A DNA stretch of 64,000 nucleotides from Roseibium suaedae (GTDB lineage Bacteria; Pseudomonadota; Alphaproteobacteria; Rhizobiales; Stappiaceae), in assembly GCF_900142725.1 (NCBI RefSeq), contig NZ_FRBW01000002.1, positions 1,268,710-1,332,709 on the forward strand. Reading direction: 5' to 3'. Shown here piece by piece: positions 57,933 to 64,000 of the stretch. Within the stretch, counting starts at the first letter, position 1, and every line of letters begins with the position of its first letter. The notes beneath the pieces were generated by a model, which saw only the letters and a program-made list of their open reading frames with translations, was not told where the DNA came from and did no database searches. Position numbers and translations under genes: made by a program.

Positions 57933-58658
57933 TCAGGCGTCGTCTTCGTCTTCATCACGGGATGAGGACTTCAGGGAATTCAGCTTTGCGAAAACGGCGT
58001 CCGCATCGAATTCTTCTTCCTCTTCCTTCACCGGACGGCTGGTGTCCATGGTGAAGGCCGCTGCGATGGCGTCTTCGCTGGTGGTTTCGTCCACCGGCAT
58101 CAGGGTCTCGTAGTCGGTTTCCGGACGGATCGGCGCGTTCTTGGCGGCCTTTTCCACTTCGATGTCCAGCTCGAGCTGGCTGCACAGGCCCAGGGTTACC
58201 GGATCGGACGGCGTCAGGTTGGACGAGTTCCAGTGGGTCCGCTCACGGATGGCCGCGATGGTCGGCTTGGTGGTGCCGACGAGACGGATAATCTGGGTGT
58301 CCTTCAGTTCCGGATGGTTGCGCACCAGCCAGAGAATCGCGTTCGGACGGTCCTGGCGGCGGGACACCGGCGTGTAACGCGGGCCCTTGCGCTTGGATTC
58401 CGGCACGACGACCTTCGAAGTATGCAGCTTGAGCTGATAGTTCGGGTCGTTCTGTGCTCTTTCGAGTTCTTCGCGGGAAAGCTGGCCGGTCAGGATGGGG
58501 TCAAGACCCTTGATGCCCTGAGCGGCTTCACCATCAGCAATCGCCTTCACTTCGAGCGGATGCAGTTTGCAGAAGCTTGCAATCTGCGTGAAGCTCAAAG
58601 CGGTATTGTCGACAAGCCAGACGGCAGTTGCCTTCGGCATCAGCGGCGTGTTCGCCAT
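57933..58658 (-). CDS. trcR: Cell-cycle transcriptional regulator TrcR (DUF1013)
   Basis: A 241-aa protein of DUF1013, named TrcR after a Caulobacter cell-cycle regulator. It begins MPKATAVWLVDNTALSFTQIASFCKLHPLEVKAIADGE, a DNA-binding-like region. A second HTH-like segment follows (NAILWLVRNHPELKDTQIIRLVGTTKPTIAAIRERTHWN) and an acidic C-terminus. AGGAGGAATT precedes the ATG. The family and its near-universal presence in alphaproteobacteria are clear; mechanism and targets are poorly known. Confidence 0.88.
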   Translation of the reverse strand: MANTPLMPKATAVWLVDNTALSFTQIASFCKLHPLEVKAIADGEAAQGIKGLDPILTGQLSREELERAQNDPNYQLKLHTSKVVVPESKRKGPRYTPVSRRQDRPNAILWLVRNHPELKDTQIIRLVGTTKPTIAAIRERTHWNSSNLTPSDPVTLGLCSQLELDIEVEKAAKNAPIRPETDYETLMPVDETTSEDAIAAAFTMDTSRPVKEEEEEFDADAVFAKLNSLKSSSRDEDEDDA

Positions 58659-58814
58659 CGGTCAAATTCCTCCTGTCAGCTCCCTCGCCCGGCAAGGCGA
58701 AAAAGCAAAGATCCATTCAAAAATGATGGGGGATAGGAGATCTTATACATTTATCCGAGGGCGAACGCAATTGCTCACGCTCATGCGCCCCCGGAATTCG
58801 CAGAAGACCCTGAG

Positions 58815-59849
58815 TCACAAATGCGATTGAAACCCGGCTGAGGAAGGAGACCCGACCGTCAGCACGATTTTGCCGATATGACCGGAGCTTTCCATGCGCC
58901 TGTGCGCCTCGGCGGCCTGCTCCAGCGGAAAGGTTGAGTCCATGACAGGCTTGATTCTCCCGGCCTCGATCAACGGCCAGACCTTTTCTTTCAGGGACCG
59001 TGCGATCGCCGATTTGAAGGCATCGTCCCGCGGCCGCAGGGTCGAGCCGGTGTGGGTCAGACGTTTCATCATCAGACGGGAGAAGTTCACTTCCTCCGCC
59101 GTGCCGTTCAGCGTCGCGATCTGACAGATACGGCCTTCGACAGCCGCCACCTTCCAGTTCTTCTCCACATAGTCACCACCGACCATGTCCAGAATGACGT
59201 GAATGCCCTCCTTGCCGGTCACTTCCAGGAAGTGCTCGACGAAATCGGTCTTGTTGTAATTCACGGCGTGATCTGCGCCCAGCGCCTTCACGGCCTCCAG
59301 CTTGTCTTCGGATCCGACGGTCGTGAACACTTCCGCACCGAAGGCCTTGGCGAGTTGGATTGCCGTTGTGCCAATTCCGGACGTGCCGCCATGAACCAGG
59401 AACCGCTCGCCAGCCTTGAGCCCGACCCGGTCGAACACATTGCTCCAGACCGTAAAGAACGTTTCGGGAAGCGCTGCCGCCTCGACCATGGAAAGGCCTG
59501 AGGGCACCGGAAGGACATGTCCCTCGTGAACCTTGCAATATTCCGCATAGCCCCCGCCCGCGACGAGAGCACAGACCTTCTCGCCGATCTCGAAGGTCCT
59601 GGCGTTCACGCCCCGGTCTACCACCGTGCCGCTGACTTCCAGCCCTGGCAGGTCAGACGCGCCCTTGGGCGGCGGATAGGCTCCCATGCGCTGAAGCACG
59701 TCCGGACGGTTGACGCCGGCCGCTTCCACCCGGATCAGGATCTCTTCGCCAAGAGGCACTGGAACATGACGCTGCTCTACGCCCAGCACATCCGGCCCGC
59801 CCGGCGCCGTGATCGCAACAACATTCATCTTCTCGGGCAAGCTCGTCAT
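58815..59849 (-). CDS. NAD(P)H-dependent quinone oxidoreductase (MDR superfamily, PIG3-like)
   Basis: A 344-aa zinc-independent medium-chain oxidoreductase. N-terminal MNVVAITAPGGPDVLGVEQRHVP, GVNRPDVLQRMGAYPPPKGASDLPGLEVSG, the NADPH Rossmann motif VHGGTSGIGTTAIQLAKAFG and the C-terminal GHIGKIVL place it in the quinone oxidoreductase/PIG3 group. The ATG at 59849 has GGAG 9 nt before it; a start five codons earlier would overlap that site. It reduces quinones or enones in detoxification; the true substrate is unknown. Confidence 0.9.
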   Translation of the reverse strand: MTSLPEKMNVVAITAPGGPDVLGVEQRHVPVPLGEEILIRVEAAGVNRPDVLQRMGAYPPPKGASDLPGLEVSGTVVDRGVNARTFEIGEKVCALVAGGGYAEYCKVHEGHVLPVPSGLSMVEAAALPETFFTVWSNVFDRVGLKAGERFLVHGGTSGIGTTAIQLAKAFGAEVFTTVGSEDKLEAVKALGADHAVNYNKTDFVEHFLEVTGKEGIHVILDMVGGDYVEKNWKVAAVEGRICQIATLNGTAEEVNFSRLMMKRLTHTGSTLRPRDDAFKSAIARSLKEKVWPLIEAGRIKPVMDSTFPLEQAAEAHRRMESSGHIGKIVLTVGSPSSAGFQSHL

Positions 59850-59982
59850 GGCCTTGATCTCCATTTGCAGATCACACAGATCTAGTGCTGCTGGTCAGAT
59901 GAGACAATCGCGGCAGTCAGGCAAATGAGAATCAGTTCTCGTTTCCTGACGGCGCAAACCCCGAGCGAAACTGGAGGAACCG

Positions 59983-60186
59983 ATGTTCGAAGAAGAAACC
60001 CCCAGAAAAAAGAGCGGTGGATCTGCCGTCACTGTCGGCGAAGACCTTAGCCGGTTTTCCGAGGAAGAGCTCGCGGAGCGGATCGAGACGCTCAAGCAGG
60101 AAATTTTGCGGACAGAGGAGACCTTGTCCCAAAAAAGCAAAATACGGGATGCAGCCAATGCATTCTTCGGAAAATCCCCTAGTTAA
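59983..60186 (+). CDS. DUF1192 small protein
   Basis: A 67-aa helical protein (DLSRFSEEELAERIETLKQEILRTEETLSQKSKIRDAANAFF) matching DUF1192 in size and motif. GGAGGAACCG precedes the ATG. Function unknown. It lies beside a candidate sRNA and DUF1465, an arrangement that recurs in Hyphomicrobiales. Confidence 0.85.
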   Translation: MFEEETPRKKSGGSAVTVGEDLSRFSEEELAERIETLKQEILRTEETLSQKSKIRDAANAFFGKSPS

Positions 60187-60289
60187 TTATGTCAATACAA
60201 GCATTAGCGAATACATTACGTCCCTATACGAAACAGATTCAGTACAATTTTCATAAATTTTACTGATCATTAAGCTTTCTACGCGATAA

Positions 60290-60392
60290 CCATATTTATC
60301 CAGTCATCTGGATCTTGAGTGGCTCCTGTCCACTCTGTTTGACGCCTCCCTGTTAATGACTCTGAGCCGCACCCGTTGCGGCTCTTTTTTTT
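60290..60392 (+). ncRNA. Candidate trans-acting sRNA (AbcR/alpha-r15-like)
   Basis: Three stem-loops in a row: ATCCAG-TCAT-CTGGAT (60298-60313), GAGTGG-CTCCTGT-CCACTC (60317-60335), and a terminator hairpin GAGCCGCA-CCCGT-TGCGGCTC followed by T8 (60364-60392). Hairpin 2 has the anti-Shine-Dalgarno-like CTCCT in its loop. The linker TTTGACGCCTCCCTGTTAA is single-stranded and carries a second such motif. This layout resembles the Hfq-dependent AbcR sRNAs of Hyphomicrobiales, which silence ABC-transporter mRNAs. That comparison is from memory; the 5' end is not located, and a transcript beginning upstream of 60290 is possible. Confidence 0.6.
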
Positions 60393-60447
60393 CAAGAACC
60401 GTCCCTGTATCTTGTTGGACATGGACGGATGGCTGATCGCCAAGAAC

Positions 60448-60463
60448 TGGCACGCGGCTTGCA
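60448..60463 (+). promoter_or_regulatory. Sigma-54 (RpoN) promoter consensus
   Basis: TGGCACG-CGGC-TTGCA: the -24 GG and -12 GC dinucleotides are 12 bp apart with all consensus positions met. Transcription would start near 60474 and read into DUF1465 (start 60594). No enhancer-binding protein is encoded nearby. Confidence 0.6.
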
Positions 60464-60593
60464 AATTTCGTTGCACAGGCGCCGCAGCGTCCCGGCATGA
60501 AACACTCAACGGACATAAGTCTCGTCAAGTGCCCGATTGTCCGAGGGACCGGCCCGGCATGATGAAACAGAAGCTAAAAGGCGTATCGGATCG

Positions 60594-61124
60594 ATGACTG
60601 ACAAGCCCACTCAAATGGACGAACGCGCAGAGCCGGTCGCATTTGCCCTCCGTCTGGCCAGTTCCGACAATTTCCAGAGCCTGTTCCAGGAAGGCATGTC
60701 CCTCGTGGAAGAGACCGCTCTCTATCTTGATGGCGATGGCCGCACTGAGTCCAAGGCGCTCGACCGCCCGGCCTCCCTTGCCTACGCCACCGAGTCCATG
60801 CGCCTGACCACCCGCCTGATGCAGCTTGCCTCCTGGCTTCTGCTCCAGCGCGCTGTGAATGAAGGTGAAATGTCCAAGGACCAGGCCAGCAGCGAGAAGA
60901 ACAAGGTTCGCCTTGACCGCCTCAGCAGCGCCGTTGAAAGCACCGCCTGGAACGATCTGCCGGAAAGCCTTCGCGAGCTTATCAACCGCTCCATCCGCCT
61001 TCAGGAACGCGTCGTGCATCTGGACGAGATGCTGTACCGTTCCACGCCGGTCATCGAATCTGATGACAATCCGGTCGCTCTACAGCTCGGCCAGCTTCAG
61101 GCAGCTTTCGGCCGCATGGGCTGA
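60594..61124 (+). CDS. DUF1465 family protein
   Basis: A 176-aa all-helical cytoplasmic protein. The DUF1465 core is SLFQEGMSLVEETALYLDGDGRTESKALDRPASLAYATESMRLTTRLMQLASWLLLQRAVNEGEM. The ATG at 60594 is favoured over an in-frame start 19 codons upstream by family length. It sits before rpmE and an ABC exporter as in relatives; it has its own terminator. Function unknown, though it is conserved across Hyphomicrobiales. Confidence 0.85.
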   Translation: MTDKPTQMDERAEPVAFALRLASSDNFQSLFQEGMSLVEETALYLDGDGRTESKALDRPASLAYATESMRLTTRLMQLASWLLLQRAVNEGEMSKDQASSEKNKVRLDRLSSAVESTAWNDLPESLRELINRSIRLQERVVHLDEMLYRSTPVIESDDNPVALQLGQLQAAFGRMG

Positions 61125-61145
61125 GCCCAACCGTTTCCCGATCCC

Positions 61146-61179
61146 AAAAAGGGCCGCTCCAACAGGGCGGCCCTTTTTT
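61146..61179 (+). terminator. Intrinsic terminator of DUF1465
   Basis: Stem AAAGGGCCGC / GCGGCCCTTT around a 9-nt loop, then TTTG; 25 nt after the stop. The A-run on the left makes it partly bidirectional. Confidence 0.9.
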
Positions 61180-61283
61180 GTTGTCAGCGATTTCCACATC
61201 CCGGCCATCAAGTTCCGCCTGTGCCAATTTGCGCCAGTCCTCCATACCGGGACGGCGGACCTGCAGCAGTCTCAAAACAGCAC

Positions 61284-61316
61284 AAACGAAAAGACCCAGC
61301 CGAAGCTGGGTCTTTG
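61284..61316 (-). terminator. Intrinsic terminator of rpmE
   Basis: A perfect stem AAAGACCCAGC / GCTGGGTCTTT with a four-base loop, then TCGTTTG on the minus strand; 28 nt after the rpmE stop. Confidence 0.88.
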
Positions 61317-61343
61317 AAACAAGGCCGGAACGGCTGAGACCGA

Positions 61344-61568
61344 TTAGGAACCCAGGAAGCCAGCGAACTTGTTCTTGAAGCGGGATACACGGCCGCCACG
61401 GTCCATGATCTGACGGTCGCCACCGGTCCATGCCGGATGGGACTTCGGATCGATGTCCAGAGCAAGCGTGTCGCCTTCCGCGCCATACGTGGAGCGGGTG
61501 AAGAATTCGGTACCATCGGTCATGACAACCTTGATGGTGTGGTAATCGGGATGAATATCCGTTTTCAT
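61344..61568 (-). CDS. rpmE: 50S ribosomal protein L31 (zinc-free C- form)
   Basis: A 74-aa ribosomal protein: [29 protein letters not shown], then [14 protein letters not shown], ending [12 protein letters not shown]. The zinc-ribbon cysteines of C+ L31 are absent, so this is the zinc-independent form. The ATG at 61568 is the family start. Confidence 0.96.
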   Translation of the reverse strand: MKTDIHPDYHTIKVVMTDGTEFFTRSTYGAEGDTLALDIDPKSHPAWTGGDRQIMDRGGRVSRFKNKFAGFLGS

Positions 61569-61802
61569 GGCCGGTCCTTTCCTGCACTCTCCCGGTCCGC
61601 TCCTCGCGAGACGACAGTCAGGTGCAAACGAAACAAAGGGCCGCCGATCCAAATCCGGACGCAGCCCCAGAAACATGTGGAGGGGCTATACCCCATGAAG
61701 CGGCGCGAAACAAGGGGCCAATGTGAATCCCCCGCGGCATTTTAGTCCTTGGTTTTTCGCGCCCGATCCCTCAAGTCTATCTGCGGTCCTACAAACAGAA
61801 GA

Positions 61803-63629
61803 ATGTGGAACGATACAGTGGCTCGCCGCCAAACGCCGGACAACACCCAAACCCGCAAAAGCCTGAAGCCGCTCGCCCGGCTCCTGCCCTACCTGAAGCG
61901 CTATCGCACCATGACTTTCATGGCCCTGACTGCGCTGGTTGCAGCGGCCGTGTTCACCCTGATCCTGCCGACAGCTGTACGCCGGATGATCGATCAGGGG
62001 TTCTCCGGTGACAATCCGGGGCTGATCAATTCCTATTTCGGCATGCTTCTGGGCGTCGTCGCAGCCCTGGCCGCCGCAAGCGCCATCCGCTACTTCCTGG
62101 TGATGTGGATTGGTGAGCGGGTGGTCGCCGACCTGCGCGCCGATGTCTTTTCCCATCTCACCCGGCTCAGCGCCTCCTTCTACGACAAGTCCCGCTCCGG
62201 CGAGATCCTGTCCCGCCTGACCGCAGACACCACCCAGATCAAGTCCGCCTTCGGGGCCAGCGCCTCCCAGGCCATGCGCAATCTGGTGATGTGCATTGGC
62301 TCCTCGGTCATGATGGTGATCACGAGCCCGCATCTGTCGGTCATAGTTCTGGCGGCGATCCCGGTCATTCTGGTGCCGCTCGTCGGCTTCGGCCGCAAGG
62401 TTCGCAAGCGCTCCCGCGCCGCGCAGGACACCCTTGCCGACAGCGCCGCCTACGCTGGCGAGATGCTGTCCTCTGTCCGCATCCTGCAGGCCTTCACTCA
62501 GGAAGAAACCGCATCGGCCCGGTTTGCAGCCGCCGCCAACACGGCGTTCCATGCGGCCCGCACCGCCACCCTCGCCCGCGCCTTTCTGACGGGCTTCGCG
62601 ATCTTCATCATCGGCGCAAGCATTGTTGCCGTTCTCTGGATCGGCGCCAACAGCGTGCTTGCCGGCACGATGACGGGTGGGGAGCTCAGCCAGTTCCTGC
62701 TCTATTCGATCCTGGCAGCAGGCTCTCTGGCAACGCTTTCGGAAATCTGGGGAGAGTTGTCCTCGGCAGCCGGGGCCGCAGAGCGGCTGGCAGAGCTTCT
62801 GGAGATCACGCCTGAGATTGACGCTCCCGCGCAGCCCAGGCCCCTGCCCGGTGCCCACAACGCACCCATCGAGTTCCAGTCCGCCAGCTTCTCCTATCAA
62901 GGGGCAGCAGACCGTCCGGTTCTGAAGAATGTCAGCCTGACCATCAAGCCGGGTGAAACGGTGGCCCTGGTCGGCCCCTCCGGCGCCGGCAAGTCGACCC
63001 TGTTCCACCTTCTGACCCGCTTCTATGATCCGGTTGACGGTGCGGTGACCTTTAACGGCATCAACCTGAAGGACCTCGATCCGCAGGACCTGCGCCACAA
63101 TATCGCGCTCGTGCCTCAGGACGCTGCGATCTTTGCAGAGACCATTGCAGAGAATATCGGTTTCGGCCGCGTTGGCGCGTCCCGCCAGGAAATCGAATCG
63201 GCCGCCAAGGCAGCTTCGGCCCATGACTTCATCATGGCCCTGCCCGAGGGCTATGACACCATGGTCGGCGAGCGGGGTGTGACCCTCTCCGGCGGCCAGA
63301 AACAGCGTCTGACCATTGCCCGGGCAATCCTGCGTGATGCGCCAGTCCTGTTGCTGGATGAAGCCACCAGCGCCCTCGACGCAGAAAGCGAGCACCTGGT
63401 GCAAGGCGCTCTCGACCGGCTGATGCAGGGCAGGACGACCTTGGTCATTGCCCATCGGCTGGCAACTGTACTGAAGGCAGACCGCATCATCGTGATGGAT
63501 GCCGGCCAGATCGTGGAAACCGGCACTCACCGGGATCTCGTGGCGGCAAACGGCCTTTATGCCAAGCTCGCCCGGCTGCAGTTCGACACAGCCCATGCGG
63601 AAGCAGAAAAGGCCGTCGCACCGGCATAA
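61803..63629 (+). CDS. ABC exporter (MsbA/ABCB-like, fused permease-ATPase)
   Basis: A 608-aa half-transporter acting as a homodimer. The N-terminal six-TM permease spans about residues 35-325 (LVAAAVFTLILPTAVRRMIDQGF, LSRLTADTTQIKSAFGASASQ). The ATPase domain has Walker A VGPSGAGKSTLFHLL, Q-loop LVPQDAAIFAETIAENI, signature TLSGGQKQRLTIARAIL, Walker B VLLLDEATSALDAESE and H-loop VIAHRLATV. It likely exports lipids, glycans or drugs. The substrate is not readable. It is divergent from rpmE. An ATG at 61803 or GTG at 61818 are both possible starts. Confidence 0.93.
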   Translation: MWNDTVARRQTPDNTQTRKSLKPLARLLPYLKRYRTMTFMALTALVAAAVFTLILPTAVRRMIDQGFSGDNPGLINSYFGMLLGVVAALAAASAIRYFLVMWIGERVVADLRADVFSHLTRLSASFYDKSRSGEILSRLTADTTQIKSAFGASASQAMRNLVMCIGSSVMMVITSPHLSVIVLAAIPVILVPLVGFGRKVRKRSRAAQDTLADSAAYAGEMLSSVRILQAFTQEETASARFAAAANTAFHAARTATLARAFLTGFAIFIIGASIVAVLWIGANSVLAGTMTGGELSQFLLYSILAAGSLATLSEIWGELSSAAGAAERLAELLEITPEIDAPAQPRPLPGAHNAPIEFQSASFSYQGAADRPVLKNVSLTIKPGETVALVGPSGAGKSTLFHLLTRFYDPVDGAVTFNGINLKDLDPQDLRHNIALVPQDAAIFAETIAENIGFGRVGASRQEIESAAKAASAHDFIMALPEGYDTMVGERGVTLSGGQKQRLTIARAILRDAPVLLLDEATSALDAESEHLVQGALDRLMQGRTTLVIAHRLATVLKADRIIVMDAGQIVETGTHRDLVAANGLYAKLARLQFDTAHAEAEKAVAPA

Positions 63630-63659
63630 GGCCAGAGCGCTACATTCGACCCCCGAAAC

Positions 63660-63695
63660 AAAAACCCCGGCGCCTTGAAGGACGCCGGGGTTTTT
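63660..63695. terminator. Bidirectional intrinsic terminator
   Basis: Stem AAAAACCCCGGCG / CGCCGGGGTTTTT with a short loop between the convergent ABC exporter and SDR genes. Confidence 0.92.
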
Positions 63696-63721
63696 CATTT
63701 CAGTTGGGCTTGCCCGGAAGC

Positions 63722-64000
63722 TCAGGCCTCCGGCACATCAACCGTGTAGTTCAGCGGCAGCCGGCCGCCATCGGCAAAGATGGTCTGGCCGGTAACATAG
63801 CTTGCATCCGAAGAGGCCAGGAACACGGCAATTCCGGCAATCTCGGAGGCTTCACCAACGCGGCCCATGGGCGTGCGGGACAGCACACGGTTGCGCGCAG
63901 CCGGATCGCTGTTCACGGAGGCCAGCATGTCGGTCATGATCGAGCCGGGGCCAATCGCATTGACGCGAATGCCATAGGGAGCCAAGGCAACGGCTGCGGT
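63722..64000 (-). CDS. Short-chain dehydrogenase/reductase (partial: C-terminal 92 residues)
   Basis: The frame is open through the right window edge, so the N-terminal Rossmann part and catalytic Tyr-x-x-x-Lys lie outside. The visible part is the typical SDR C-terminus: LAPYGIRVNAIGPGSIMTDM, TPMGRVGEASEIAGIAVFLASSDASYVTGQTIFADGG, then a short extension ending VDVPEA. The substrate is unknown. It is convergent with the ABC exporter, separated by a bidirectional terminator. Confidence 0.93.
   Translation of the reverse strand, partial: TAAVALAPYGIRVNAIGPGSIMTDMLASVNSDPAARNRVLSRTPMGRVGEASEIAGIAVFLASSDASYVTGQTIFADGGRLPLNYTVDVPEA

Larger units (their letters stand above)
60187..60593 (+). other. 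407-bp intergenic interval with sRNA candidate and sigma-54-type promoter
   Basis: No protein gene is supported. The first ~110 bp are AT-rich (promoter-like). Then come three hairpins ending in a strong terminator (60298-60392), and a sigma-54 consensus (60448-60463) ahead of DUF1465. Confidence 0.7.

Overview
The window is a gene-dense, GC-rich chromosomal segment from an alphaproteobacterium, most likely Hyphomicrobiales (Rhizobiales) close to the Stappiaceae (Roseibium/Labrenzia/Stappia type). The assignment is inferred from protein content and gene order: ChpT, TrcR (DUF1013), EipA (DUF1134), DUF1192/DUF1465, a short alpha-type SerC, an Omp25/RopB-like porin-like protein, ruvCAB next to ybgC-tolQRAB-pal-cpoB-tilS-ftsH-glmM, and tkt-gap-pgk-fba. 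I see no insertion sequence, prophage, CRISPR array or plasmid function; this is core chromosome.

Layout. 1-9.6 kb: the chemotaxis kinase cheA (running off the left edge) and the phosphotransferase gene chpT, a YHS-domain secreted protein, eipA, a coiled-coil membrane protein, a DeoR regulator, tRNA-Glu, rluD and rpoH. 9.7-15.8 kb: a CHASE2 adenylate/guanylate cyclase, a TPP-riboswitch-controlled thiamine-precursor transporter pair (thiX-thiY) and a large, mostly disordered membrane protein. 16-24.4 kb: purA, a DMT exporter, the serine pathway serC-(HExxH protein)-serA, an outer-membrane beta-barrel with a CtrA box upstream, and glmM. 24.5-39.3 kb: the minus-strand envelope and repair block ftsH, tilS, cpoB, pal, tolB, tolA, tolR, tolQ, ybgC, then DUF3096 and a chemoreceptor, then ruvB-(small membrane protein)-ruvA-ruvC. 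39.3-45.1 kb: a TauE/SafE-type permease, a MazG-like protein, yebC, ymdB-like, fau (5-FCL), 6S RNA, a LuxR-type regulator, zapA and DUF4164. 45.1-54.0 kb: central carbon genes tkt, gap, lysE-like, pgk, fba, then a degenerate ThiE-like protein and a Sel1-repeat periplasmic protein. 54.1-64 kb: efp, suhB, a MotA/TolQ-MotB/OmpA-like membrane motor pair, trcR, a quinone oxidoreductase, DUF1192, a candidate sRNA, a sigma-54-type promoter, DUF1465, rpmE, an ABC exporter and the C-terminal part of an SDR dehydrogenase.

How it works together. Two themes recur. One is cell-cycle and envelope control: ChpT feeds phosphate to CtrA, a full CtrA box lies in front of the outer-membrane protein gene, and EipA, Tol-Pal, ZapA, FtsH, TrcR and the ion-motor pair act on the envelope or on division. 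The other is RNA-level control: a TPP riboswitch with its own terminator, 6S RNA, a serC-type leader, and a three-hairpin sRNA candidate with anti-Shine-Dalgarno-like loops. The least understood items are the MotA/MotB-like pair, the HExxH protein inside the serine operon, the small membrane protein between ruvA and ruvB, the degenerate ThiE paralogue, and the sRNA/sigma-54 interval between DUF1192 and DUF1465.
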